Position numbers and translations under genes: made by a program. Positions 33,340 through 44,934 of a stretch of DNA of 64,000 nt are shown in pieces. Each line of letters starts with the position of its first letter. The first letter of the stretch is position 1. Under the pieces are notes generated by a model, which saw only the letters and a list, made by a program, of their open reading frames with translations, was not told the DNA's origin and made no database searches. The stretch is from Leuctra nigra (lineage: Eukaryota > Arthropoda > Insecta > Plecoptera > Leuctridae), in the NCBI GenBank assembly GCA_934045905.1, contig OW203770.1:2852001-2916000 (forward strand), given 5' to 3'.

Positions 33340-34641
33340 GGGCCGGTCTTTCAATACTCTGCTAAAGTCTCAATTAGCTGTTAACAGTTAGTTAGTACAA
33401 AACTCTGTCATTCAATTGGTTGTTGCCACAGAAAACAGAAGGTTGTTATTGACTCGAGTTCGTCATCAACTCAACTAGTAACTTCGGGTGTACCTCAAGG
33501 GTCAATTTTGGGTCCCCTGTTTTTCACCTTGTTCGTCAATGACATCCCTAATAACATGGCATCTCAGTGTCTCATGTACGCGGACGATCTGAAAATATTC
33601 AGGTCTGTCAATAACGTAAGAAACTGCATCAAACTTCAAAACGATGTAAGTGTTTTGCTTGCATGGTGCAAGTTGTGGATGCTGAGTCTGAATTTCTCTA
33701 AATGTAGCATTATCACTTTCACAAATAAAAGAAAGAACGTTGTACATTTCAACTATGAACTAGAAAATAAGAATATTGCTCGTGTTAAGTTTATAAGGGA
33801 TTTAGGAGTGACGATGGCTCATGATTTTACTTATAGCAAGCACTTTGAAACTATTAAGCCTAAAGCATATAAGATGTTGGGACTTTTAAGACGAAACTGT
33901 TTCAGACATTTTAATCGAACAACCAACAGGCTACTCTATATCTCCTTGGTCAGGCCACAGGTGGAATATGGCAGTGTTATTTGGAGTCCTCACCAAATAA
34001 CTAAAATTAGAAGTCTTGAGCGGGTGCAAAGTAGGTTCATGAGCCTGACAAGTCAACTGTCTACTGAAGAGTTTAGACAAACTGATTATTCGGTGCATTG
34101 TAATTTATTTAAGTTGCCTAGTCTGAGTGATAGAAGACAGGTTGCAGATATGATGTTTTTATTCAAAATAGTGAACAGTCTGATCAATAGTGAGTTTTTA
34201 TTAGCACAACTTCAATTCCATGTACCGTCCCGAGTGGCGAGAAGTCACAATCACTTCAGACCTCATTCTAGTCGACTTAATATTTTTAATAACATGTGTA
34301 TTGTCCGGATACAGGAATGTTTCAATAGGATGGTCAAAATTAACTGTCATCTGGATTTTAATTTTAATACCATAACTGTGTTCAAATTGAATGTAATTAA
34401 AACACTGTAATTTGTCTCTGTCCATTGTTGACTGATGTGTTATTTAATATTATCTTGTTAAATGTTCTGTTTTTATTCTTATCTAACGAACCTGTTTCAG
34501 GGAAATCTGTTTTGTCTGCTATATGTTTTTATTATATTTGCACATTGTGGAATTTGGTTTCTGTTGCAAATAAAGATATAATAATAATAATGACAATACA
34601 GTACTTATCAAGCGTATAAAAGTTAGCAGAGTATTGAAAGA
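33340..34641. mobile_element. Family G MITE split by a LINE
   Basis: Left part GGGCCGGTCTTTCAATACTC (after TAA) to GTTGTTGCCA at 33428. Right part resumes TGACAATACAG at 34591 and runs to GCAGAGTATTGAAAGAC. The intact copy at 40433 shows the original join GTTGCCATGGCAAT. Confidence 0.85.
33429..34590 (+). mobile_element. 5'-truncated non-LTR retrotransposon (jockey/CR1-like), RT C-terminal half
   Basis: Seen: one open frame from about 33430 to the stop at 34408-34410. It begins with RKQKVVIDSS and SGVPQGSILGPLFF (RT motif B region), then carries the catalytic YADD box, LNFSKC and FIRDLGVTM, and the C-terminal signature SLVRPQVEYGSVIWSP. No RNase H domain follows. The 3' UTR ends in AATAAAG and a short TAA microsatellite (34577-34590). 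Known: this arrangement is typical of jockey/CR1 LINEs, which are usually 5'-truncated on insertion. The fingers and endonuclease parts are missing, so the copy is dead, although its RT frame is intact to the stop. It lies inside a Harbinger-like MITE (33340-34641), whose two halves abut without loss or duplication. There is no need for translation to start at the first internal TTG or ATG. Confidence 0.9.
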
Positions 34642-34954
34642 CATTTATAAATAAATGAGTGTGTCTTTTTAGATTGATCGGACTGATTGAGACACTTTTC
34701 TTTCTCCAATAAATCCAATAAATGATATTGAATATCAATAAGGTATAAGAAAGGATGAATGAGTGAGTGCACTGTCTTGAGCAGTCCAAGTGCAGTTCTG
34801 ATTGGTCGGTTGTGTTCTGTGCGTCATTAACTCCGCGCTATGAATGATGCAGAAGCTTGTTATAAACTTGCCACTTATTTCACCGCCTTATTAACATATA
34901 GATCTAATAGACGCACAGTCCGTGCATGTGTAACAGTACACTCGTAGCTCATCG

Positions 34955-35092
34955 ATTCCCTCCTTCCTGACTGAGTTAATTCCCTCAGTCGGGGTTCACT
35001 ACTAATAGGCCACGACCAGCCGTACTCACATATTCTTCGTCATCTCCCAATCATCCTATAGCTGCAGAAAAATGCGACGTTAAACATCATTA
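34955..35092 (+). mobile_element. SINE fragment with internal deletion
   Basis: CCTTCCTGACTGAG, TACTAATAGGCCACGACC and a tail AAAATGCGACGTTAAAC. Confidence 0.8.
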
Positions 35093-35130
35093 AAACAGAT
35101 CAATCTACGAACCTAAAAATACATCTGTAT

Positions 35131-35376
35131 ACCTCAGAGGTAGAAGGGTGGAAATCCATTTCAATGATTATTGAAGTGAGCTCATAAACCAGTAGTTCTG
35201 TCTTCATCCAATCATATTTGTAATGGTGACATGAGTCATTGTGTAAGAGAATACGTCAATATAACCGTATTTGTTGACATCAGTCAAATGGCAATTTTGA
35301 TAGTGCTTGATTACATACCAAAAGTGTATCGCAAAATCTAGCAAATGGACTTCCACCCTTCTACCTCTGCTGAGGT
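35131..35376 (+). mobile_element. Family I MITE, full length
   Basis: The left end ACCTCAGAGGTAGAAGGGTG and right end ACCCTTCTACCTCTGCTGAG are inverted copies. TA dinucleotides flank both ends, compatible with a TA target. The interior carries TTGTAATGGTGACATGAGTC. 246 bp. Confidence 0.85.
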
Positions 35377-35384
35377 ACGGATAT

Positions 35385-35766
35385 TTAAGAGGGCTGAGTA
35401 GTGAGCGTGGCCTTGAAGAGTTTTTACATCGATTTTTATCAATATCTTTTATCAATGTAGTTGTTAACAAAATAGGGCTTTGTACGAGTATTCAGAACAG
35501 TTCAAAGAAAATAATGTCATAGTTTGGAATACGTTATCAACTTTGTATTTTGTCCAACAGATGTTTAGTGTCATAATTTTACTAATTTTCGGGCACTAAA
35601 CGTTTGTAGGACAAAGTAAATCTAATAAACCATTACAATAGAATTTTTTTCTGTTCTGAAGACTCGTACAAAGCCTTATTTTATTAACAATTACATTGGT
35701 AAAAGATATTGATAAAAATCGATTAAAAAACTCTTCAATGTCAAACTCACTACCCAGCCGCCTTAA
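35385..35766. mobile_element. Family A palindromic MITE, full length with TTAA ends
   Basis: TTAAGAGGGCTGAGTAGTGA at the left, CTCACTACCCAGCCGCCTTAA at the right, central loop between GTGTCATAATTTTAC and CGGGCACTAAACG. 382 bp. Confidence 0.93.
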
Positions 35767-35769
35767 AGT

Positions 35770-36630
35770 CAATTTTTGTATTGGTTATGCATAATATTTT
35801 GAAAATCGATAACGTTTTTTTTGTCTAATATTCCAATATGTTCGTATTGGCTTCCAATAGGCTGCTGCTAAGAAGCGAAAGAGTCGAGTGTTTTTGCCGG
35901 CTCTGTTTCCCACACTGTGGGGCTGTACGTGTGTGCTAACCACTGAGCTCCCGACCGCAGCGCAGTCATGCCACACTGCGCAGGCGTACATGTGCAACAC
36001 TCAGAGGTAGAAGGCCCGAAGTGCGTGCCACACGATTCTGTGTCTAAATAACAGACAGTAGAATGGAATGAAAACGTGAAAAATGTACAAAATATATAAC
36101 TCTAGGATGTACACCTAGAGTTATTGTGGGATGAATCGTTTTCAAGTAGGTAATTGATACAGAAAATTGATAGAGATCTCAGAATGTTAAAATTATTTGA
36201 CCTTGTTTTAAAACAGAATTGACGTAATAGGGCTCAGCATTGCCATGGCAACAAAGTATTCACCATGGTAACACATTGTTGTGGACTTGGAAATTACATC
36301 GCTGGGCTCACATACGTCACACATGATTTTCCCGCTAAAATGTCACATGAAATTTCGATTTGATACATTTTTATGAATGGAAATGTTAATTTTTTCGGGG
36401 AAAAGTGTATTGTCATTATTTTTGTGTTGATATTTACAAAATTACAATACAATTTTTTAAGGATACTTCCCTATTCTCTCTATTTGTTGGTTCAAAATCT
36501 TATATATAGGTACTGAACGTTCCACTTAAGGGGATTCTAGGGGGGTATGAGATTTTAATTTCAGGGCAAATATTATAGGAAGATGTTAGTAGAGATCGAT
36601 ATTTAGCGAAATCAACCCATTTTGGGAAGT
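35770..36630. other. Unassigned AT-rich DNA with X-box-like palindromes
   Basis: TTGCCATGGCAAC at 36240-36252 and CACCATGGTAAC at 36261-36272, in a segment resembling 44260-44420 in inverted order (GTCCACAACAATGTGTTACC). A family I end fragment lies at 36001-36020. No gene seen. Confidence 0.4.
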
Positions 36631-36634
36631 CAAA

Positions 36635-37130
36635 AAAATATCCGGGACGATTAAAACTGGTCAAAGAAGATTCACAGAAAAAGTCTTAACTAAATAACCG
36701 TTGAACACAGCAAGCTGAAACTTGGCATGAATAATCCTATAGGAAGTACTTAAGTCCTTTTTCGGTATTTTATTGCAATTTTTCTAAAATTAAGTCGGTA
36801 GGTACCGGAATTGACGGCTAAAAGACCGTATTTATTGGTGCCTGTGGCCAGGTTAGATATCAAGTTATTAAAAAAATAAACTTAGTGCCCTCTTCGCATA
36901 TTCATAATGAAAACAATGAATTCCCAAGTCGGTACTGAATTTTTTTAATGCAACAGCAATATTTCGTCAAAAAAATTTCGGGACCAAAATATTGGAGGCG
37001 AAAAAGGTCAAGTGGGTTGTAGAATCACTTATAGAATGAGGATAATACATTATCTACCTCTTATGTGCAATAGTTAAGCCAATTTCGTGTTTTATAAGTT
37101 TAGTCACGTGGTACCACTCAATCCAGCACA
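36635..37130 (+). repeat. Dispersed repeat K, copy 2
   Basis: GTTGTAGAATCACTTATAGA and TTTAGTCACGTGGTACCAC match copy 1. Diverged. Confidence 0.6.
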
Positions 37131-37529
37131 TCCCCTTTTGCCCAAAAACATCTCGCTAAACACCCATTACACGTCTTATATAGATCACAACTCCAGTTAA
37201 CTTTAACTCCGGTCATTACACGTATTAACTGCAGTTAGCCAACCGCGGGCAGCAGCAATATCGTCTGACCAACCACCTGGTAAACATCCGATTCCAATCC
37301 ATAACAACACACATTACAAGACAATACAAGCGTGGACACCCGCGCTACATGGACACACTGGTGTGCCGAGTGCTACATCACGCCTGGCGGCTACTGTAGG
37401 TGATAACATCTTGTACTGTGCATTGAACACTACTTGCAGTTGCAGATCAAGATTATACCTTGCTAGAGCAAGTCGTCAGTACATAGGGCTGAATCTAGGG
37501 GTCGAACCAGATGAAACATGATGATAATG

Positions 37530-38180
37530 ACTTCAAATAGTTCATATGAGTTTGTATTCGACACTAAAAGTTACAATACGCCACCTAGCGTAAAAAATTT
37601 ACAACTCCCCAACGAGTATTTCTGCAAATGCGCACAGAGCGCGTGCAGGCAATTGTCACTTATATCAATCGATAACGAGTTCGGTACAGAAATTGATGCT
37701 TACCTCAGTGTCAACGATCAAAATAATACAATCGGCATATTTCATTAGCAGCACACATTCATTCAAATTCTTGTGAAAACGAGATGTCTATTCACTAAAA
37801 ATCACCATTTGACAGATGAAAATTGTTTTTCTCACGGCCTTCTGAATACACATTTTTTTCGACGCCTCGTTCAAACAATTGCAATCTGTCAAATGCTGCT
37901 TTTGGTGAATAGACATCTCGTTTTCACAAGAATTTGAATGAATGTGTGCTGTAATAAAATATGCCAATTGTATTTGATTGTTGACACTGATGTAAGCATC
38001 AATTTCTGTTATTTCCCGATGTAATTATAACTTTTTACTGAACTCGTTACGATTGACATCTAAGTGACTTGTATGTAAGAGTACGCACGCGCTGGGATTG
38101 TACTCGCGTGAGCGTCCATCTTATATTTACTAGCGCACTTTCTAGGTACTTTTAGTGTCGAATAGGTAGTCATAAAAATT
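37530..38180. repeat. Large imperfect inverted repeat (~650 bp)
   Basis: AAATTCTTGTGAAAACGAGATGTC (centre left, 37766-37789) is mirrored at 37913-37936. Outer arms TATTCGACACTAAAAG (37555) and CTTTTAGTGTCGAATA (38150) also pair. GTTGACACTGATGTAAGCAT mirrors ATGCTTACCTCAGTGTCAAC. Probably a foldback element with no coding role. Confidence 0.88.
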
Positions 38181-38529
38181 TTAAAATTGGTTTGAATCTG
38201 TGATAACGAAATTAGTGGCCAAGAATATTTTATTTTTGTTTGCTGTTAGGTAAGTCCTGCTAAAGTTTTATAAAGATCTGTAACTTTTTTCTCATTATTC
38301 AAAAATGTCTGAAAATTGCACACATTACGTTTTCACATTGTATAATAGGTGAAAGTTTCAGCCCTTATCTTTTATTTCTCTCTGAGTGACCTCTCAAACA
38401 GGGTGAACAGGGTGCGTTATCCAGTATAATAGGAGTTTTAATTAATTAATAATAATTGCGTCTTCAAAACAACAAATTGCGAATTTACCGTTGAGAAGTA
38501 TTTCTATGACTTTATTTTTGCTATAATTT

Positions 38530-38650
38530 TATTCCAACTTCCTTTCACAAATGTCCTCAATAGTTCGATATATCGATACTTTTGATTCGACATATCGATA
38601 TACTAACTCGACTTTCCCGTATTCGATATATCGCTGTAAAGAACCGAACG
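38530..38650. repeat. ATCGATA-rich degenerate repeat
   Basis: TCGATATATCGATAC, CATATCGATATAC and TCGATATATCGC occur within 90 bp. Related words recur at 40335-40395 and 40838-40900. Confidence 0.6.
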
Positions 38651-38890
38651 GAAAAGAATCGACTCGACTTGATTCAGGAGTAATGAACGAACACGATGTC
38701 CGAGTCGCGTCTAAGTTGAGACCACCGGCGCGCCAATTACACGCTGAGTGCGGAGACAATGCGCGGCCCGCCCACAAGTTAGATGCATATCTACCATGGG
38801 CATTAGCATAATGTTGTCACTGTGTGTGTTTACAGCGTTGCCACGTGTACCTGCTGATTATTCCGCGATCTTCATCGTAATCGAACTGGT

Positions 38891-38906
38891 GGGGGGGGGG
38901 GGGGGG
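38891..38906. repeat. Poly(G) run
   Basis: About 16 consecutive G. Confidence 0.9.
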
Positions 38907-39217
38907 ATGACAGACTGACTCCCCATTCATCATACAAAATTAAGTTTAGCATCCCAGAATCACTTATAAATTGCTTAAATTCTAAAAAAAACGCCCTGCG
39001 GGGCAACAATGTTAAAGTCTAAAAAGCGCCATGCGGGGCTAATACAAGAAGGCTTCGCCCAGCCCCCAACCCCCCTACGGGGGGTCGCAATCCCCCGCCA
39101 TGATGAACGTAGTTCCTACGCGTCTGATTCGAGAAACAGTGGTAAATTTACAGTCTTCACCACTGAATTTCTAATTTTAATCGTATCTAAACTGTAGACT
39201 TGATTGCTTGACTTGAA

Positions 39218-39440
39218 ATTTGTACACTTGGCCAAAGTAAAATCGATATTTGAATGATACGGGTTGGCTGGTGGTAAGGTTCCTTGACAATCAATCCTTG
39301 TTATTATCAATGAAATCAGAGCTCACTTGCTAGAGTTAGATGACATGATAACATAGACATTATCGCATGATGCTATAAAATCGTGATCAGCCAATCCGTT
39401 TCTTTCGAAAACCGTTTTTACTTTGTCCACGTGTCCACGA
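39218..39440. mobile_element. Family J element
   Basis: Starts GTACACTTGGCCAAAG and contains GGTTCCTTGACAATCAATCC and AATCAGAGCTCACTTGC. Right end CTTTGTCCACGTG. Confidence 0.7.
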
Positions 39441-39794
39441 CTCTTCCTCCTGTATGTACAAGAGACCTCTTCCTCCTGTATGTATACCACCAGAGAAGGG
39501 GAATATATCGACAAAAATGGGGACCCCTTCTGGTGAGATTCTTCGGATTAATTTTTCAGTAGTCTGTGGGCCGCTTTGAAGCAAAATCTAACCCAATGTC
39601 GCTTGCCGCATTCCAAATTAGACTTTCGATAACTGAGAATCTGCTAGAACGTATAAATACCCTAGGTATGGAGCTCATTTATGTAGATTATATACTCCTT
39701 CGCAAGTGGTGGTACTAAAATACGAAAAACAATTTAACAAATATTTACATTATAAAAGTTTTATAAAAGTTTTGAAAGAATCAGGATTATTATA

Positions 39795-40260
39795 ATTATT
39801 AAAAACATCTGGATTGGGATATTTTTGTAATTTTTTTTGTACATTATTGTAATTTCAAGTTATATGAATCATGCATGTAAATCTGATTTAGATGAAATTT
39901 GGCAGAAACTTTCATCATCCTATAAAGAAACACATTTTGTCAGTTCATATCATTGTTTGGGAATAAATAGCCTCACAAACAAATAAAATAATACTCAAAC
40001 CAACTTGACTATAAATTGACTAAAACTTTACTTTTCAAAAGGCCATAATTCCCAAACGATGAGATTTAGAGATCGCTCAAAGAGCAATGTGTTTATTTAC
40101 GAAGATGAACAATTCTGCTCGGTTTCGTCAAAATCGGATTTACACGATATTTTTTGTGTAACATGGACTACCGAATTAATTTGAACTTTTTATTGACAAG
40201 TACTCGCTGTGCACGGATTTTAGCGGATTTTGGATGATGTCTAAAGCGTATTATTCTGTG
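39795..40260. mobile_element. Family E element, diverged
   Basis: ATTCCCAAACGATGAGATTT, CGTCAAAATCGGATTTACAC and CACGGATTTTAGCGGATTTT match the right arm of 24258-24943. The left arm is recognisable but worn. Confidence 0.75.
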
Positions 40261-40432
40261 AGAGCAAAGTTGGAGTGTGTACTATAGGGATGGAGCGAAC
40301 TTGGATTTTGATATCGACTATCAACATCATTTATACATCGATATATTGAAATATTGAAAAATCGAAATATCGATATATTGCGAAATATCGATTTATTGAA
40401 ATAGATACATGGAAATAATAATATATTTAGGC

Positions 40433-40577
40433 CCGGTCTTTCAATACTCTGCTAAAGTCTCAATTAGCTCTTAACAGTTAGTTAGTGGTCATTCTAGGAA
40501 TGTCATTGGTTGTTGCCATGGCAATATAGTCCTAATTGACTGTATAAACGTTAGCAAGGTATTGAAAAACCAACCCA
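40433..40577. mobile_element. Family G MITE, near complete
   Basis: GGCCCGGTCTTTCAATACTC after TTA, GTTGTTGCCATGGCAATATA in the centre, and a worn right end AAGGTATTGAAAAACC. About 145 bp. Confidence 0.85.
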
Positions 40578-40579
40578 TA

Positions 40580-41120
40580 GAATGTATAGGTATGGAAATA
40601 TTGATATATCGTATGAATGTATTAAATTGCTCCTAAAACTGCTAGGAATTTCAAAAGAAAATGTAAAAAGAAATAACACAGCCGTTCCAAGATATAGGGT
40701 CCCCAGCCAGATAAGAAAGAAAATGTGAATATTCTGAGAAATTGTCTATAAATCTGGAAAACGCTGCACTGCAAATATGAATTATTTTGCCACAGTAGGT
40801 ATAAACTTCAATTAAGAATATAATAATTTGTATCATTCGGTATATCGATATATCGATATTTCAATATTTCGATATTTTTTTGATATCGATATACATCGCT
40901 ATACCAAAATTCATAAAAGTGTTGTAACTTGCAACAAACATTTAACATTATTCTCCCCAATAATCTAAAAAAATGATAAAAGACCTTAAATAGCAAGAAA
41001 AAGACTGAAATCATAAAAAAAAAATGAAAAAAAGGAATTTTCAGGCAAAATGAAACACACATTTTTGAAATATGGAACACATGAAACATGTATATCATTT
41101 TTAGACGCGTCTGAACAAAA
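40580..41120. other. AT-rich DNA with ATCGATA words
   Basis: Repeated TATCGATATTTC-like words at 40838-40890. No gene seen. Confidence 0.4.
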
Positions 41121-41122
41121 CC

Positions 41123-41400
41123 TAACAAAGGATATGTCCTAAACATCCTCGCCCTATTGATGATGGAGCGGTCTGGTTGACTGGACGAGAGCTACGGTCC
41201 ACGGACTGAGGTATGTACACCGCCCCAGGTACAAGACTTGACCGTCTCGCTGACCTCATGGAGTTCATCTGGCGCACTTGATCCAGTTCTCCCCTCCACT
41301 CGATCTTGCTCATGGACAGAGATGCTGGGCTGGACCAGTTGCGATGCATGTCGTCCGAACAGGCGAAGCGAGCGATAAGGGCGATGTTACAGTAATACAA
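41123..41400 (-). CDS. Coding-like island, minus strand, unidentified (candidate)
   Basis: Seen: about 270 bp of balanced base composition in AT-rich DNA, open on the minus strand and ending in TAG near 41122. It encodes SDDMHRNWSSPASLSMSKIE and, further on, VPGAVYIPQSVDRSSRPV. Codons are varied and not low complexity. A possible acceptor CAG lies inside the segment, but no good donor precedes the stop, so it would have to be a terminal exon. The downstream end abuts AT-rich DNA. A plus-strand GAG|GTATGT at 41207 resembles a donor. It may be a terminal exon, a pseudogene fragment or chance. Confidence 0.18.
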
Positions 41401-41910
41401 AAAAAATCTTGAAATTACAAGTTCAGAAAACGTTTTCCTACATTTCAACTATATTTAAGTATAAATGAATCATAAAATGTCAATTAACTTGCAACCCCTG
41501 TCTTATAGCGAGGTTTCAATTTATTGCCTTCCGAGAATGAACAAAACTGTAACACAGGAGGTATAGGGAAATCATTTAGTTTTTGCTTGATAACTTTTAA
41601 AATAGCACACGTTGGTATTGTTTTCAATTTTTTTCTTATAGAATGTCCAACTATCTATCTAGAAATCAGTTTTTTGAAAAAAACTTGAACCTCAGTAAAA
41701 TTCAAAACTCAAAAATAGCATGGAAATCGTCATGATTTTAATGGCCCCCATAAGACTACATGTTAAAAATAGGAATTTATAACTACAATATCTCAAAATC
41801 TAGACACGAGAAGTTGTTCATATTTCACAGTATCGTGTAAATAGTGATTATTGATACCTCTGCCAAAAATAGGCTTATTTGGAAGATATGAGATATCAGT
41901 TGTGCAATTG
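41395..41910 (+). mobile_element. Family D element, copy lacking ends
   Basis: Nearly identical to 52137-52642 (e.g. CAGGAGGTATAGGGAAATCA, GGAAGATATGAGATATCAGT), only a few percent different by eye. Its terminal TTAAGGTA is missing and family F starts right after. Confidence 0.85.
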
Positions 41911-41922
41911 CGATAAGGATGA

Positions 41923-42450
41923 TTGAGCGAGCGACTCGTTTTGGCTCTTATGGCACAGACCTCTTCTTTTTTCCAACCCTTTCTGTTTGCAGACCCTAAT
42001 ATTTTTGAAATCCGTTCATTGGTTCATTGGTTCATTGGTAAAATATCTCCTGATAGGTTGAAAAATGAAAATGGTATTCGAGAAATCTGATCAAACGCAT
42101 GTTTTTACACTCACATTAAGACCAACATTGTCTCTTATTTTACACATTTTCAACCGAATCAGTCAAGAATATATGCACTTATTGACATTTTTAATATCAT
42201 AAATGAAGTATCGAAATGAATGTTAATTCCACTGCAACTTAATCTGTTTGCTTTATGTACCGGAGTCTTTAGATGCTATTTTAAGTTTCAATGAAGAGCA
42301 GATATTTTACTTTTGTGTTTATTGAGTGGATCATATTTCAATTCAATATGGATGTATATGTTTGCTGTATGTGCGGAATTCCGATTCAAAAATTTGCACG
42401 TACCGGTGCTCGCTCATCAACGCGTTACACTGAGCGTTTTTTTAGTACTC
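41923..42450 (+). mobile_element. Family F element
   Basis: Starts TTGAGCGAGCGACTCGTTTT and ends GCTCGCTCATCAACGCGTTACACTGAGCG (hairpin), followed by TTTTTTTAG in place of TTTTCCTAG. Confidence 0.82.
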
Positions 42451-42657
42451 TACAAAGCTTTTCAGGACTCCAATTCCGTCCCAGGAACATCTTTATTTCA
42501 CTCTAAAAATTTTAAAACTGGAATTTATTTTTTTCTCTCATTTACCAATTTTTTGCCTTCAACATCCCTCCTCAAGATCAACTCAATGTAATGTCAACCT
42601 TACAGACATTAGTCAATAAGGTTGATTTTACAATAGCTTAGTATCAGAACGTCACCC

Positions 42658-43246
42658 TTAAGAGTCTACGATACTTGATGAAATCCATGTTTCATGAAGC
42701 ACAACTTTTTTCTAAACGGCTCTACCGATTGTCTTCAAATTTTCACAGATTATAGATAAATAGTGTAGATAATACACATATAACACATATATGTTTACAC
42801 ATATAAACACACATATTTATATGTGTAAATAGCATAGATAAACTAGTGGGCCAAAAGTGTTATTTTTTGTTCAGTAATTTCAGGGCACAGGTGCCAAATA
42901 CCCATATATTGCCCATTTTGGCACCTCCTCAACACGAGTAATAACATTTGTTATTATTTTTTTGAATCACTAGAGGCACAGATTTACTCGTTATCTCTAT
43001 GCTGTAAAAATTTGGAGACAATTGGTAAAGCCATAAAGAAAAAAGTAGGGGCCGCCTTTTTATGGTTTTTTGTGGTTTTCAATGTTTGAATTAAAATAAC
43101 TTACTTCACAGCAGTATATGCAACATGCAACACACGATTAAATGTCACAAATGTCACGTACAACCCATAGCTAATGCATCTTCATGCATTTTTGGATTTT
43201 TTTCATATCCGAATCGAAAATTTTTGCGAGTCCTGTCGACTCTTAA
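42658..43246. mobile_element. Family C element, complete with TTAA at both ends
   Basis: TTAAGAGTCTACGATACTTG at the left and GTCCTGTCGACTCTTAA at the right. GGGGCCGCCTTTTTATGG lies inside. It shares its right TTAA with the family D element that follows. Confidence 0.9.
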
Positions 43247-43793
43247 GGAGGGATGCCCAAGTAGATTTTCCGAAAATATTTTTTGTTGAAATGTACGACT
43301 TTTATTAATTTATTCAACATTTCAACTATATTTTTATGTAAAAGTTTCATTAAATGTCTTTTAACTTGCAACTCTCGAATTATATTGAGTTTTCAATATG
43401 ATGTCTTCGGAAGATTAAGAAATTTTAACACAGGAGGTATAGGAAAATTATTTAGAATTTGGCGCCTAACTTTTAAAAACGTACGGCTAGGTGTATATAT
43501 AAAAATCTTAATAAATACCTCTATGTCTAATACACATAATATTAGTTTTTTGGAAAAAATCTATCGGTGGAAAATAGTTTAAATCTAATATTTACTAGGA
43601 AATTTACCGTGTTTTTACGACTTACCATGTTAAAGATAGGGCTAACTCAAATGTATAAAGTGATATATCTTGGAAATTAGTTCGGCTACACTACTTTTTC
43701 TTGCGTTTATATGGTGCACAAGAAACTATCTATTAAATAAGCATATTAATTCAGATATCTATCGGAGACCTCTACTTGGGCATCCCTCCTTAA
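43243..43793. mobile_element. Family D-like element with TTAA ends
   Basis: Termini GGAGGGATGCCCAAGTAGA and TCTACTTGGGCATCCCTCC form inverted repeats bounded by TTAA at 43243-43246 and 43790-43793. The interior CAACATTTCAACTATATTT and ACACAGGAGGTATAGG is homologous to 41395-41910 but diverged. It does not encode a transposase. Confidence 0.88.
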
Positions 43794-43799
43794 CGCACA

Positions 43800-44750
43800 A
43801 CCGCAATAAGGGTCATATTCGCGATGTCTCAACCTGGTTCTATACGAGGGTGAGAGCATCGTGGGTTGATCCGACACGTACTGCAGCAGATCGTGACGGA
43901 TACTGCAGTGAAAGTGGGGCTACACAGAGTAGAGTTCGCCAGTGAGTGATCAATCACTACGTCAGTTTCACCTGTCTATTAGCTAACACTTGTACACAGA
44001 TAATTACACTCTACTTTAACACGTTGCCGCGAGAAACAATATCGATTCATCAAAATCACACAGAGAAATACTTGATATGCATTGTCAAACTTATGAATTA
44101 GGGTAAATATGTTCTAATTTTAGGATGTTTGACCTTAAGAAATAGGGAAGGATTTTATTAAGGTAAATTCGTAAAACAACACAAATAATAATCACACACA
44201 CTCTGTTCACTTGAGAAATAGAACATTTCATTAATAAAAATCAATTTCAAATTTCATGGGACATTTTGGCGGGAAAAACGGCATGTAATGAGAATCTGGT
44301 TTGTGATACCATTTCTAAGTCCACAACAATGTGTTACCATGGTGATATGCTTTGTTGCCATGGTAACATATGAGTTATGACGTCAATATCAATTTTTCTG
44401 TTTTAAAGTTAGAAGAAAAATTTCAAACTTTGTAAATCAATTCCGAGAGAACTATTGAACCCACAACAAAATTAATAGCATATCTGTATTCAGCAACGTC
44501 TCCCCTACCATAATAATACAAATATTTGGAAATATAATATAAAGGAGAATTCCCTATATGTTTTCACGACTAATACAAGACTTCACGTGAAAATAATAAT
44601 AAAAATGTAATGCTGTTCTAGACCTATTTTCTTTAAGGCTCCTTCTACGTAATGTTAACGGACGCCTAAGGTTCCTCAAAGTGTTTATTTTGAATTGTGT
44701 CTTCACACTACCAGAATTTTAAAAAACACACATATTAATGACATATTAAC
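43800..44750. other. Unassigned DNA with two X-box-like palindromes
   Basis: GTTACCATGGTGAT at 44333-44346 and GTTGCCATGGTAAC at 44354-44367. The CGGGAAAAACG segment near 44270 echoes 51570-51600. No gene seen. Confidence 0.4.
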
Positions 44751-44754
44751 GAAC

Positions 44755-44930
44755 TGGACTAAATAATACCTCACACTGGAGTACATATGACCTCTAAGTA
44801 CGACCACTAAGTGTTAAATATCAATTTCTTAACACTTTTGAGGTCGTAACAGAGGTCGATGTACTCCAGTTTGTGGCCTTATTTATTCTAGTTGCTTGAA
44901 ATGGTCGTTAATATATGATTATTTTTAAAT
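44755..44930. mobile_element. Family B foldback element, old copy
   Basis: CACTGGAGTACATATGACCT and the inverted GATGTACTCCAG around AGTGTTAAATATC. Outer arms lost. Confidence 0.75.
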
Positions 44931-44934
44931 TCAG

